A stretch of DNA of 60,020 bases from Archaeoglobi archaeon JdFR-42 (GTDB taxonomy: Archaea > Halobacteriota > Archaeoglobi > Archaeoglobales > JdFR-42), in the NCBI GenBank assembly GCA_002010305.1, contig MTND01000010.1:1-60020 (forward strand), in the 5' to 3' direction. How positions within the stretch are numbered: the first letter of the stretch is position 1; each line of letters begins with the position of its first letter. The position numbers and the translations under genes are program-made. Shown piece after piece: positions 50,354-60,020 of the stretch. Below the pieces are notes generated by a model, which saw only the letters and a list, made by a program, of their open reading frames with translations, ran no database searches and had not been told where the DNA came from.

Positions 50354-51583
50354 TTAAACGAAGAATACATCCCCATTTTGGGGAGCATACGCGTCAACTC
50401 CAATGGACTCTTTTATCCATCCTGCAAACTGCTCTGTATTTTCCCCATGCATAGTGAAAACTATCTCACATCCCTTATCGCAAACATCCTTTACCAGCTC
50501 TTTGAGCTGTCGATCATCTGAATGGGCTGAAAAATCATACTGCTCTACTTTCATTTTAAGATCTAGCAAACGTCCATCCACATTGATAACACTCTTATCC
50601 AGTGCCATACGCCCATTAGTTTCCTCCACCTGATACCCGGTAAGAAGGATCTTGGATTTGCTGTCATTATAAAGACGGGATATATAATACAGGGCTGGAC
50701 CACCATTTAGCATCCCAGCTGTAGTGACAACCACACACGGTTCTGTAAGAACTTTTTTACGCTTTTTCGCATTTACAAAAGTAGCTTTTTCAAATGCTTT
50801 CTTCAATTTTTTCACGTTACTGACATAATCTGGATATCCTTCAATGATCCTGTATACCTCTTTTCCCATTCCATCCACATAGGGTGTTATCCCGTATTTA
50901 TCCAATATCAGCATAACCTCCTGAGTTCTTCCAATGGCAAAGGAGGGTATTATTGCCGTACCTCCATTATCAAGGGTTTCTTTTATCGAATCTACGAACT
51001 GTCTCTCCAGTTCACTTCTATCAGGATGGATTGTATCGAAATACGTACTTTCCACAATGAGTATGTCTGATTCAGGATAACGGGTATTGGCCCCACTTAG
51101 CAGGCGTGTATCTTCTGTTTTTACATCTCCAGTGTATAGGATACTTACCTCCCCTTCTAAGTGGATGGAAGAACTGCCTGGAATATGGCCTGCATCATAC
51201 AGGGTTATTTCCCATTGCCCAGATTCCACAGGCATATCATATCCAATAGTTCTCGCTTTAAGGGTGAATTCCCTCAGCTCCTCATCCCCAAAGATGGAGA
51301 TATTATCAGCCATTATTTTCTTAGAGTCTTTTGCCAGAAGGATTGACAGATCTTTTGTTGGGGGGGTCATCAGCAATTCTGGATTGCAATCCATGAGGTT
51401 AGGAACCACTCCGCAGTGATCTAGATGTCCATGAGATACCACGACTGTCTTTGGAGAGATCCCATTCATTGGGAACTGGGGTGGCTCTGCCGGTTTCATG
51501 CCGTAATCCATCATGATATTGTCCACTAAAACCGCAGAACGGCCTACTTCTCTGCATCCTCCCAGGAATTGAATTACTGTTAT
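50354..51583 (-). CDS. Beta-CASP metallo-beta-lactamase ribonuclease (aCPSF2-like), AUA start
   Basis: The 409-residue protein shows FLGGCREVGRSAVLV, the zinc motif SHGHLDHCG (about residue 50), DAGHIPGSSSIHL (about 128), TGDVKTED, and the beta-CASP motifs PSFAIGRTQE (about 213) and FSAHSDD (about 350). Archaeal members cut RNA 3' ends or act as exonucleases; the lack of KH domains makes it aCPSF2-like. The start is taken as ATA51583: a perfect GGAGGTG (51595-51589) is five bases before it and the family's usual N-terminus begins there. The only standard start upstream (TTG51652) lies at or before the TATA box. Confidence 0.88.
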   Translation of the reverse strand: MTVIQFLGGCREVGRSAVLVDNIMMDYGMKPAEPPQFPMNGISPKTVVVSHGHLDHCGVVPNLMDCNPELLMTPPTKDLSILLAKDSKKIMADNISIFGDEELREFTLKARTIGYDMPVESGQWEITLYDAGHIPGSSSIHLEGEVSILYTGDVKTEDTRLLSGANTRYPESDILIVESTYFDTIHPDRSELERQFVDSIKETLDNGGTAIIPSFAIGRTQEVMLILDKYGITPYVDGMGKEVYRIIEGYPDYVSNVKKLKKAFEKATFVNAKKRKKVLTEPCVVVTTAGMLNGGPALYYISRLYNDSKSKILLTGYQVEETNGRMALDKSVINVDGRLLDLKMKVEQYDFSAHSDDRQLKELVKDVCDKGCEIVFTMHGENTEQFAGWIKESIGVDAYAPQNGDVFFV

Positions 51584-51588
51584 TTTTT

Positions 51589-51595
51589 CACCTCC
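51589..51595 (-). promoter_or_regulatory. Shine-Dalgarno GGAGGTG deciding the aCPSF2-like start
   Basis: GGAGGTG on the minus strand is followed by five A bases and then ATA (51583-51581). No ATG, GTG or TTG is in frame between the TATA box (AAATATTTATATC, about 51626-51638) and residue 8 of the conserved domain. Confidence 0.7.
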
Positions 51596-51823
51596 GATAT
51601 TTAAATCATATGAGGTTTGAACCGTTAGATATAAATATTTCGGTGGCAACAAAATTAATCTCCCAATAAATCTACTGATTTCAAGAGTAATGATTTACAA
51701 TTTTTTGGAACTTTTTATGCAATTTATTATTGTTAAGATTATTGCTAGATACTTCCTGTATTTTCCCATTTTGAATGTTAAGACTTTTTAGATTTCTAAT
51801 TGATTTCATCGGTTTACTTAATA

Positions 51824-52816
51824 CTACCATACACCATACAACTCTTTTCCACACTTGGGACATTTCCCATCCTTTACCCTATTTCTCAAAACTCTATAAG
51901 CGGACCTCTCTATTAACAATATACTACAGTCTGGACAGTAGGTATTTTCGAATCTGTGTCTAATATTTCCAGCATAAGCAAACTCTATTCCTTCTTTTTT
52001 TGCCAGTTCTATACATTTTACAAGTGTCTCTATATTAGTTGGGGGTTTACTGAAAAGATGAGCGGGAAAGTACCTTGTGAAATGAATTGGGACCCTTTCT
52101 CCAGCATATTTCAGGTGGTTATCAATAATCTCCAATACACTCTCCATAGAATCATTAACATTTGTTATAACCAGATTTACAATTTCTACATGTAGCTCCA
52201 GATCAACAGCTTTTTTAATAGTTCTCCAGACAAATTTTGCCTTTCCTCCACAATAGTTCTTGTAAGTATTTTCATTCCCTTTAATGTCAATGTTTATGGC
52301 ATCCAATCCAGCTTCGCTCAATATCCTTAGTGCTTTTGGAGTAATATATCCGTTGGAAACCATTGTATTGAACAGACCTTTACTTTTGGCTTGAGGAAAC
52401 AAATCAAGGAGAAATTCAAACAGGAGTGTAGGCTCATTAAAACTTGCACATGTGCTTAAATCTCTATGCTTCAAAGCAAGTTCAATGATTTCTTTGGGTT
52501 CGACTTCCTTAAAACTTTCTTTTGGTGACATTTTTGAAATATGCCAGTTTTGACACCAAGGACACGCTAAATTGCATGAGTATGTTGAGAAAGTCATACT
52601 GGTTGATGCAGGCTTGAAGTGAAAAAAGGGTTTAATTTCTATAGGCCTACTTTCCATAGCACTTATATTTCCATAAGTTAAGGTAAGAAGCTCTCCGTTA
52701 ATGTTAACTCTGGTGTTACAGATTCCTCTTTTCCCCTTTGAAATTTTACACAGATTCCAGCAGAGCTGACATATAATCTCATCTTTCCTTTTGATATACA
52801 GCCCAGCTTTATGCAT
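51824..52816 (-). CDS. amrS: AmmeMemoRadiSam system radical SAM enzyme (AmrS)
   Basis: The 330-residue protein has an N-terminal cysteine group (CQLCWNLCKISKGKRGIC, about residues 16-33), the radical-SAM motif CNLACPWCQNW (about residue 81), EAGLDAINIDIKG (about 167) and a C-terminal zinc ribbon (CPDC ... CPKCGKEL). This is the PflA-like AmrS family, which normally travels with AmmeMemoRadiSam A and B proteins (AMMECR1 and MEMO-like). Those are not in the window. The pathway is uncharacterised. It stands alone, and the 580 bases upstream are nearly empty. Confidence 0.85.
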   Translation of the reverse strand: MHKAGLYIKRKDEIICQLCWNLCKISKGKRGICNTRVNINGELLTLTYGNISAMESRPIEIKPFFHFKPASTSMTFSTYSCNLACPWCQNWHISKMSPKESFKEVEPKEIIELALKHRDLSTCASFNEPTLLFEFLLDLFPQAKSKGLFNTMVSNGYITPKALRILSEAGLDAINIDIKGNENTYKNYCGGKAKFVWRTIKKAVDLELHVEIVNLVITNVNDSMESVLEIIDNHLKYAGERVPIHFTRYFPAHLFSKPPTNIETLVKCIELAKKEGIEFAYAGNIRHRFENTYCPDCSILLIERSAYRVLRNRVKDGKCPKCGKELYGVW

Positions 52817-53396
52817 ATATTAAGTAAGGAGTTACTAACTTAAGTCTTGTCTATCCTAGTTTATAATCCAATGAATTAATTTAATTTTTCCATTTCTGAT
52901 GAATCTCCATATAATTTCCACATTCTTAAATCAAGAACATTGGATTAATAGTATTGCAGGCTTTATGGTGGATAAAGATCTTAGAATAATAGGGCACACA
53001 TGAGACGTGGTTGGTTCTTTCTAACTCAGTAATATCTAGGGTTAACTAACGAAGCAAACAGTATTTAAATAAAATCGATATAAGCTGGCACATGCCGGAA
53101 ATCTCTTTTTATCCTTAAAAGATGTTTTCTTTTTTTGCATATCTTCCAGAATCGTATCTACTGGAATCCCTTACCATATTTTTGGGTATAAAATTCCTCT
53201 TAACACTCAATGTTAAAAATCCTAAAATAACACAGACATTTAACGTAAGAAATCACAACCCCATGTATCCAATAAATACCACAAATAATATATACCTCAC
53301 TCCTGCAAGAAATACGGACACACAGAGAAATGTTCAGATCACCTGAATCAGCCATTAAACACGAGAGATTTACATTATGGTGTCAAAAAAGCTTAT
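52817..53396. other. Gene-free region before tRNA-His
   Basis: No convincing gene. A 74-codon frame at 53122-53346 with one hydrophobic stretch (YLLESLTIFLGIKFLLTLNV) has no ribosome-binding site and a biased Asn/Thr/Ile composition; I regard it as chance. The rest is AT-rich with scattered TATA-like words. Confidence 0.4.
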
Positions 53397-53469
53397 GGCC
53401 GGGATGGGGTAGGGGTATCCTAAGGGACTGTGGATCCCTCGACCCGGGTTCGAATCCCGGTCCCGGCCC
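53397..53469 (+). tRNA. tRNA-His (anticodon GTG)
   Basis: The acceptor stem GGCCGGG (53397-53403) pairs with CCCGGCC (53462-53468). The discriminator is C73 (53469), the hallmark of tRNA-His. The anticodon stem AGGGA/TCCCT holds the loop CTGTGGA with GTG (53430-53432). The base before the stem is T, so G-1 is not encoded and must be added after transcription. There is no intron and no CCA. The following 297 bases (to 53766) hold only a CCACG/CGTGG inverted pair near 53633 and 53668 and no gene. Confidence 0.94.
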
Positions 53470-53766
53470 TTCTAGCAAAGTTAAATGCGCGAGGATAGGA
53501 TTATACCTAAAATAGTATCCAGAGAGAACAGAGAGTTTCAGTGAAGTTAGCTCTAAATTAGAACGCAGTTAAGTCACGGATGTAAAGGATGAAATATTCT
53601 CAATAGCCTAATTCACATGAAAATTGTAAAAGACCACGGGGAGAATTAAAAGTCTAATACAGAAAGTCGTGGTGATTTCATCCACTGCCTTTGGGGTTCT
53701 ATGAGCTTCAAACATCCTGCCATAACTCTTTCCCTTAAATGGGCTCAAACAACACAAATTTAGAAA

Positions 53767-54237
53767 CTACCTAGACGACAACAATTTTTCTAATTTTTCA
53801 ATATGCTTGGCTTCCCACTTGATTAGTGTATCAAGAGTTTCTTTTATTTCTTTAGCAATCTCAGTTCCAGTTTCTCTAACAACATCCTCGAAATCCATAC
53901 TCTGGATGTGGCTATAATACCTGAACGTCCATTTTTCCCACTTTAAAACTTCATTCAGAATGAAATCTATATATTCTTTGGTAAAATCATATTCTTTGGT
54001 CCACCCGGTCTCCCTGAGATACTCTTTAAAATCACTCATTTTAAATCCAAGGTTGTCTACCAGCCTTTCCAGCATGAACCTGTGGATGTCATTATCTTTT
54101 AATATATCAAAAAGAACATCCCACACATGCTCATCCGCAACATTAAATAACCCTTCTTCAATTACGGCTGATTCATTAAATTCTGCAGTGCATCCTCTCA
54201 CCAGGAGAGAGACCAAGACACTAACAGAATATTCCAT
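53767..54237 (-). CDS. Hypothetical helical protein, 156 aa
   Basis: I do not recognise the family. The protein is mostly helical and acidic, with aromatic-rich KWEKWTFRYYSHIQSMDFED (about residue 99) and an end reading EIKETLDTLIKWEAKHIEKL. The pattern of E-x-x-H in the last helix recalls ferritin-like bundles, but the pairs needed for a di-iron site are not clear. Cys16 is single. It is a stand-alone gene with an AT-rich promoter region at 54240-54300. Confidence 0.6.
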   Translation of the reverse strand: MEYSVSVLVSLLVRGCTAEFNESAVIEEGLFNVADEHVWDVLFDILKDNDIHRFMLERLVDNLGFKMSDFKEYLRETGWTKEYDFTKEYIDFILNEVLKWEKWTFRYYSHIQSMDFEDVVRETGTEIAKEIKETLDTLIKWEAKHIEKLEKLLSSR

Positions 54238-54422
54238 ACACCTTAATAAAAGTATAATCCTATATTTATTTTTTTATTCAAGATTATATTTACTCCCATT
54301 CCTTATGGAATCCATGCTCGACAATACAAAAGCTTTATAAGTTGTTTTAATTATATACCAAAAAGAAATATATATCCACAGGGTGGGACATCCTAAAACG
54401 CCCTGTTATAGATATTATCCTC

Positions 54423-55112
54423 CTATATCTCAAAATCCTTTGCAAGTTTACCAATTTCCTTTGCTACATACCATAAAATCACTGTAAAAATTGCATAGGC
54501 CAGTACAATAAACCCTCGAAAAGCATTTTCAGAATACTCTCTAGCCATAAGATCCAAGCCAAGAAGAGATGAAAAAATCCTGATTCCTATAGCAGGAGTG
54601 TAAAGACTCACAGGTTGGACGATCATTAACGCCACTTTCCTGTATTTCCTTACTTCCACCAGAAAATAAAAAGCCATTACCGTAAAAATGGTTGTAGTAC
54701 CTACAACAATCTGCCAAGGAAAATCAACCCTCTCAAATAAAAACCACATAACCGGTAGATAAAACAAGAGATTGATAAAATCTCTGTTGATACCCGGTCG
54801 ATATCCATTTTGTATCATTCTGCGAGTAAGGCTGATATTAATATAAATCAGCACCATCCACAGAGCAAAAAAACTATAATCACGTACTACAATAGAAGCA
54901 TCATTCTGCTCGATTACATACCATAGTTCCGATAGCCACACAAAGAATAGAGGCATAGCAAACAGTACACCATAAAGAAATGTAGATTTAATATTCCAGC
55001 TGATGAATTCTTCCACCACACTTCTATCCAGACGTAAAATAAATGATAAGCTTAATAGAGATAATAGCAACAAGATGCTTCCCGTTATCAAAAATAATGC
55101 CAATCCTATCAC
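54423..55112 (-). CDS. Membrane protein, about six helices, unknown family
   Basis: From GTG55112 the protein is 229 residues and begins IGLALFLITGSILLLLSLLS. About six membrane segments follow (FLYGVLFAMPLFFVWLSELW; DYSFFALWMVLIYINISLTR; INLLFYLPVMWFLFERV; IVVGTTTIFTVMAFYFLVEV; GFIVLAYAIFTVILWYVAKE). I do not recognise the family. An open frame runs to 55325, but that would overlap the divergent RHH gene and pass its operators. The TATA-like GGTATAAATACC (55153-55142) fits a start near 55112. Confidence 0.65.
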   Translation of the reverse strand: MIGLALFLITGSILLLLSLLSLSFILRLDRSVVEEFISWNIKSTFLYGVLFAMPLFFVWLSELWYVIEQNDASIVVRDYSFFALWMVLIYINISLTRRMIQNGYRPGINRDFINLLFYLPVMWFLFERVDFPWQIVVGTTTIFTVMAFYFLVEVRKYRKVALMIVQPVSLYTPAIGIRIFSSLLGLDLMAREYSENAFRGFIVLAYAIFTVILWYVAKEIGKLAKDFEI

Positions 55113-55120
55113 CGTTTTGT

Positions 55121-55179
55121 ACGTATTAAAATACGTAATTAGGTATTTATACCTTGCGTTTCTCCGTACTTTTATACGG
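55121..55179. promoter_or_regulatory. Three palindromes between the RHH gene and the membrane-protein gene
   Basis: ACGTAT-TAAA-ATACGT (55121-55136), AGGTAT-TT-ATACCT (55141-55154) and CCGTA-CTTTTA-TACGG (55164-55179) share the half-site pattern CGTA/TACG or its close variant. Their centres are 19 and 24 bases apart. They cover the divergent promoters, including the TATA-like boxes. Ribbon-helix-helix proteins bind such short tandem palindromes, so autoregulation by the adjacent RHH protein is likely. Confidence 0.65.
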
Positions 55180-55191
55180 ACGGTTTGATCT

Positions 55192-55389
55192 ATGCCCAGA
55201 AGTAAAGGAAAACTTGGATTAAGAAAAGAGATCAGGATTAACAGATACGTTAAAGAGAGAATGGAGGAGCTGCTGAATACTGGAGATTTCAGTTCAGAGG
55301 CAGACCTGATCAGAACTGCAATCATAACCCTTTACAAGGACTATGAATGCAACGGAAGGTTGAGGAATATTAAAAGAGAACTAACCTAA
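55192..55389 (+). CDS. Ribbon-helix-helix transcriptional regulator (CopG-like)
   Basis: The 65-residue protein has the ribbon-helix-helix layout: a beta strand (LRKEIRINRYVKERMEELLN) followed by SSEADLIRTAIITLYKDYEC. CopG/MetJ-type proteins bind short palindromes as dimers of dimers. It diverges from a membrane protein and the gap holds three related palindromes. It could repress both its own gene and the membrane-protein gene. Confidence 0.8.
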   Translation: MPRSKGKLGLRKEIRINRYVKERMEELLNTGDFSSEADLIRTAIITLYKDYECNGRLRNIKRELT

Positions 55390-55417
55390 GGCCGTCTGTT
55401 CTTTTTGAACTGGGTTG

Positions 55418-56881
<1,464 letters not shown>

Positions 56882-56884
56882 TCA

Positions 56885-57595
56885 TTAGCCTTGCCTTAAC
56901 TCCTTTATAAGTCTTGCCACTTTCTCTCGTCTAATCTTTGAATCCCTTCCCTTTTCACACACGATGCTCCTAACACCAACTATATCGGGCTGCAATTCTT
57001 TAAGAATTGGCAGGTGTTCCCAAGATATCGCCCCGGCAATCGCAACTTCAAGCCCATTTTCTCTAGCAAGGTTGATAAAAATTTTAATTTGATCTTGGCT
57101 CATGAACTCAAAAGTGCTTTTTCCATCCTTTATTCCTGTATCCACCATCACTACATCGACTCCAGCTTCTTTACCGATTTGTGGCAGTTTGAAAGGATGA
57201 AGAGAGCTTATCCTCGCATAATCTGAATAACATGCACCCACAACCTTTTTTCTCGAATCATAATCTTTTACAGCCTTAACTACTCCCTCAAGGAGATTCA
57301 AACCCTCTTCATAACTTCTGATACCATAAAGCCCGACTTTGACATAATCGGCTCCTGCAACAGCAGCCCCAAGGGCCGCAAGAGAAGCTGTTCCCGGTTT
57401 ATAATCAAAATCACCTATGGTGGCACTCAATTCTGTACTACCTTTTACAACCGCCTCTTTAACTTCAGAAATTATCCAGGGAAAATTTGCCCCAAGAGAT
57501 CCTTCAGCAGGATTTTTTACATCAATTATATCTGCTCCACCTTCCTGTGCCTCAATTGCTTCTTCAAGATTTTTTGGACTTATTAGAATTCTCAT
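56885..57595 (-). CDS. mfnB: (5-formylfuran-3-yl)methyl phosphate synthase MfnB
   Basis: MfnB joins two glyceraldehyde-3-phosphate molecules to make the furan ring of methanofuran. The 236-residue protein begins ILISPKNLEEAIEAQEGGAD and has the Schiff-base Lys27 in IIDVKNPAEGSLGANFPW, followed by KVGLYGIRSYEEG and VMVDTGIKDGKSTFEFMSQD. ATG57595 is chosen because GGGGAG is six bases before it; a longer frame to 57652 lacks this. Its presence implies a C1 pathway using methanofuran, so the organism is a methanogen or a related methanofuran user. guaB lies nine bases downstream. Confidence 0.93.
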   Translation of the reverse strand: MRILISPKNLEEAIEAQEGGADIIDVKNPAEGSLGANFPWIISEVKEAVVKGSTELSATIGDFDYKPGTASLAALGAAVAGADYVKVGLYGIRSYEEGLNLLEGVVKAVKDYDSRKKVVGACYSDYARISSLHPFKLPQIGKEAGVDVVMVDTGIKDGKSTFEFMSQDQIKIFINLARENGLEVAIAGAISWEHLPILKELQPDIVGVRSIVCEKGRDSKIRREKVARLIKELRQG

Positions 57596-57708
57596 TTCTC
57601 CCCACTTATTGTGATGTAAGACGTAGATGAAATAAATTTTATGTTTTATCACATTCTACTCAATCCATCCATTAACTTTTTCTATATTTTCTGCTTCAGG
57701 TATCACTT

Positions 57709-58608
57709 ATGATAGAGCCCATAAGACCTAGTAAAAATCATGAACTGAAAAAATATGTTGCAATAATCTTTCTTGTCGTCGCAGTAATTGGCATTTTTTA
57801 TGTAGTATACCCTCGTGAAATAACTCATGAAGAGATTGCAGTAGTTACCATCCAAGGAACCATAGTATCTGGAGAGGTTTCACCAGATTCTGGATATGTC
57901 TCTTCTGTTAGCATCTCAAAACTCTTAATGGATCTGAAAGAAAACGAGAGTGTGAAAGGGATTGTAATCAGGGTTAACAGTCCAGGGGGGACTCCATCCG
58001 CTTCTCAAGAGATCATGGACGCAGTAGAAAAAGTTAGAGAGAGAAAACCTGTTGTAGTGTCCTTTGGAGATATAGCCACATCTGGTGCCTATTATGCTGT
58101 GGTGCCTGCCACCATAATATATTCAAATCCTGATACAGTCACAGGTAACATCGGAGTCATATGGATAATCGAAAATAAAGAAGGGAAATACAGCGATGAG
58201 GGAATCAAATATTACATCTACAAATCTGGTCAGATGAAAGACATGGGAGCTCCATGGAGGGCTCCAACTGAAGAAGAAGAAGAGTGGATCAACCAGACCA
58301 TTCATGAAATTTTCAACAGAATGGTTGATCAGATAGTCAGCTACCGGAACCTCACTCAAGAGGAGATTGCATTCATGTCAGACGGAAAAGTTATGACTGG
58401 AGCTATAGCCCAGCAATATGGGCTTATCGACAGACTTGGAACTCTAGAAGATGCTATAGATGCTGCAAAGGAGCTGGCAGAGGCTCCTCATGCCGAAGTA
58501 CACTATTATGGAGAAGATTACAGCGATAGTAGAAGTGATTCACAGATCTCTGAAAAAGCAAAGCTGCATTACCTTGAGATGAGTCCCGTTGGATTTCCTG
58601 AAGCATGA
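57709..58608 (+). CDS. sppA: Signal peptide peptidase SppA-like serine protease
   Basis: The 299-residue protein has one N-terminal membrane helix (YVAIIFLVVAVIGIFYVVYP, about residues 16-35) and an SppA domain: VTIQGTIVSGEVSPDSGYVS, VKGIVIRVNSPGGTPSASQE (about 83), catalytic Ser in FGDIATSGAYYAVV (about 127), NIGVIWIIENKEGKY (about 146) and VMTGAIAQQYGLIDRLG (about 227). It is the short archaeal type (a single S49 domain). Such enzymes clear cleaved signal peptides at the membrane. Its last 40 bases overlap the MFS gene on the other strand. Confidence 0.89.
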   Translation: MIEPIRPSKNHELKKYVAIIFLVVAVIGIFYVVYPREITHEEIAVVTIQGTIVSGEVSPDSGYVSSVSISKLLMDLKENESVKGIVIRVNSPGGTPSASQEIMDAVEKVRERKPVVVSFGDIATSGAYYAVVPATIIYSNPDTVTGNIGVIWIIENKEGKYSDEGIKYYIYKSGQMKDMGAPWRAPTEEEEEWINQTIHEIFNRMVDQIVSYRNLTQEEIAFMSDGKVMTGAIAQQYGLIDRLGTLEDAIDAAKELAEAPHAEVHYYGEDYSDSRSDSQISEKAKLHYLEMSPVGFPEA

Positions 58609-59747
58609 ACTCTGGGTGGAGTTCTCGATATCTTAACTGAAATAATTGTGGCCACTATCACTGCCAACCCCATAACAATAATTCCTGACGAAAATCCACT
58701 TACCTCAGCAACATCGAGAAGGAGCTTGGGAAGGACACCCATCCCCACCAAAGTGCCCATGAATAGAATAAAACCCAAAGCAGGACTTTGATCTTCTTTC
58801 TGAATTATTTTTGATACTACTACAAAAGCCATGGGAAAGAAGAAAGAAGAAAAGAAAGCCTGGAGAAACAGGATAGCTCCTATATAAGGGGGAGTTGCCA
58901 ATGGTATCAAAAGGGTCAGCAAACCAGTAACAGCTACAGAGAGATTTAAAAAGGTTTCATGTCCTACTCGATCTGAAACAATTCCGATCACCGGAGTGGA
59001 TAAACCACCGAGTCGTGCTATTCCAAGAAGGTACAGAGCATTGGTAAGCTTAAAACCTTTTTCTGAGACCAGATACAGCGGTAGCACAGAAAAAAGACCA
59101 GCAGCACTGAACGCCATTATGATCCATAAGATAGCAACATACCACACAAATCTATCTGAAACGACTTCAAAATAATGTTTGATCCCAGAACTCTGTTCCC
59201 TAATATTGGAAGTGGTTGTAATGAATAGCAAGGTAACAACCATTAAAGTGACCCCAATACCAACAAGCATAACACTCCAGTGAAATTTTTTCAGGAGTAT
59301 ACTGGCCATCACGGGCATGAGTATCATAGCAATCGGAGCCCCGGAGTCATGAAGCCCTATGGCACGGCCCCATTTTGAAAAGCTAGAAGTTATCAAAGGA
59401 ATTGCAGCTGGGAGATAAGCTCCAAGAGAGAGACCCAAAAAGAGGAAGCCAGCCACTAGACCATAGAAATTTCGGAGTTCAGTAATTGCCACTAGTACTA
59501 ACCCGGCCAGAAACATGAAAATGGCTATATGATTCCTGTATCCCAGAATTTGAGAGAGCATTCCCGAAAAAAGTAACATGATGCTGTAGCCCATGCCGAG
59601 GAATAAAATGAAAAAACCAATCTGACTATGAGAAAACCCTATTTCAGCCTCCATTAAAGGGAAGAAGGAGGAAAACAGTACTCTCACTGAGAAATTTAAA
59701 AACCACATTGCCCAGCATATTACAAGAAGTCTAGATGCATAACTCAC
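58569..59747 (-). CDS. MFS transporter
   Basis: The 392-residue protein has 12 hydrophobic segments with the MFS pattern, a first-half loop (LSQILGYRNHIAIF) and the related second-half RLGGLSTPVIGIVSDRVGHE (about residue 243). SKWGRAIGLHDSGAPIA (about residue 123) recalls the nitrate/nitrite and oxalate:formate branches. The substrate cannot be told. The gene overlaps the sppA end by 40 bases tail to tail. Confidence 0.83.
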   Translation of the reverse strand: MSYASRLLVICWAMWFLNFSVRVLFSSFFPLMEAEIGFSHSQIGFFILFLGMGYSIMLLFSGMLSQILGYRNHIAIFMFLAGLVLVAITELRNFYGLVAGFLFLGLSLGAYLPAAIPLITSSFSKWGRAIGLHDSGAPIAMILMPVMASILLKKFHWSVMLVGIGVTLMVVTLLFITTTSNIREQSSGIKHYFEVVSDRFVWYVAILWIIMAFSAAGLFSVLPLYLVSEKGFKLTNALYLLGIARLGGLSTPVIGIVSDRVGHETFLNLSVAVTGLLTLLIPLATPPYIGAILFLQAFFSSFFFPMAFVVVSKIIQKEDQSPALGFILFMGTLVGMGVLPKLLLDVAEVSGFSSGIIVMGLAVIVATIISVKISRTPPRVHASGNPTGLISR

Positions 59748-59929
59748 AGAGGAAAATCAACAGGAGGGATAAAAAAATATTGGTTCTTGCGGGGTGCTTT
59801 TAATCTAAAAACATTTGTTATATGCTATCATATAAAATTAATCTACCAAAATAATTAAATATGATTTATCATGGAACTTAAATTGATTAAAAAATGATAT
59901 GAGAGTTTAAATTTGGGAGGAGTTAAAAT

Positions 59930-60020
59930 ATGAGAACAAAATGGAAAATCCTTGTGTTGGTAATAGCCGTTTTGAGTATAGCAGCTTTTACCCTTGGATG
60001 TGCAGAAGAGAAACCAGCAC
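59930..60020 (+). CDS. Lipoprotein, N-terminal part only (partial)
   Basis: ATG59930 with GGGAGGAG seven bases before it opens a frame reading RTKWKILVLVIAVLSIAAFT then LGCAEEKPA, a clear lipoprotein signal with lipobox TLGC. The gene leaves the window after 30 codons. Such signals are usual for solute-binding proteins of ABC transporters, but the family cannot be read. The gap 59748-59929 is AT-rich with no other gene. Confidence 0.75.
   Translation, partial: MRTKWKILVLVIAVLSIAAFTLGCAEEKPA

Noticed and set aside
53122-53346. 74-codon frame before tRNA-His
   Set aside because: No ribosome-binding site, skewed Asn/Thr/Ile composition and no recognisable family; the single hydrophobic stretch is common in AT-rich noncoding DNA.
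53632-53674. Hairpin CCACG ... CGTGG as a structured RNA
   Set aside because: Only five pairs with a loop of about 30 bases; this is expected by chance in a 300-base gap.

Overview
The window comes from an AT-rich euryarchaeal chromosome, most likely a methanogen-lineage archaeon that also oxidises acyl-CoA compounds. Archaeal markers are TiaS, archaeal Elp3, pantoate kinase, the methanofuran enzyme MfnB, an aCPSF-type beta-CASP nuclease, a TATA box about 25 bases before many start codons (leaderless mRNAs), and an intron-bearing tRNA-Trp. An MtrH-type methyltransferase, an HdrA-MvhD fusion and a polyferredoxin point to tetrahydromethanopterin/heterodisulfide metabolism. EtfAB, 3-hydroxyacyl-CoA dehydrogenase, thiolase and FixCX point to beta-oxidation. 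This mix is known from Archaeoglobi, Syntrophoarchaeia and relatives; there is no 16S gene here, so the exact group is inference.

Layout. 1-2985: end of a corrinoid protein, a RACo-type corrinoid activator and an MtrH homologue, which together look like a methyl-transfer module. 3024-12433: TiaS, a TctA-like membrane protein, then one operon of DUF362 protein, HdrA-MvhD, an eight-cluster polyferredoxin, CoaBC and pantoate kinase. 12444-18263: GNAT, small unknown genes, a complete selenocysteine tRNA, a CPA2 antiporter, intron-containing tRNA-Trp, HD/NUDIX genes, nitroreductase and decayed genes. 18264-23087: Elp3, a membrane-anchored regulator, RNase HI, CobQ and an ATC-hydrolase-like protein. 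23194-30911: EtfBA, Hbd, thiolase and DUF35 on the plus strand; FixX, FixC and an IorA-like enzyme on the minus strand. 31035-36896: CMD-like protein, tRNA-Leu, three cassette-like membrane-protein genes with folded spacers, a phenylacetate-CoA-ligase homologue, and tRNA-Val.

37104-42833: GlyA, coiled-coil protein, methyltransferase, DUF2150-like protein, then a NIF3/SWIM/TrmO-dUTPase operon preceded by a striking tandem array of dyads. 43014-52816: a Tat lipoprotein amidohydrolase, KaiC-like ATPase, two unusual radical-SAM proteins with regulators and DUF488, DsrE, aCPSF-type nuclease and AmrS. 53397-60020: tRNA-His, a divergent RHH/membrane-protein pair with palindromic operators, IMPDH, MfnB, SppA, an MFS transporter and the start of a lipoprotein.

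How the genes fit together: methyl groups could enter tetrahydromethanopterin through the corrinoid/MtrH module. Acyl-CoA oxidation would deliver electrons to EtfAB and on to FixCX, while HdrA-MvhD with the polyferredoxin handles ferredoxin and thiol/disulfide electrons. CoA, cobamide (CobQ) and methanofuran (MfnB) synthesis genes supply the cofactors. The most notable single observations are the canonical 9/4 tRNA-Sec, the covarying 44-bp dyad repeat before the NIF3 operon, the TrmO-dUTPase fusion, and a well-placed AUA start codon on the beta-CASP nuclease gene.
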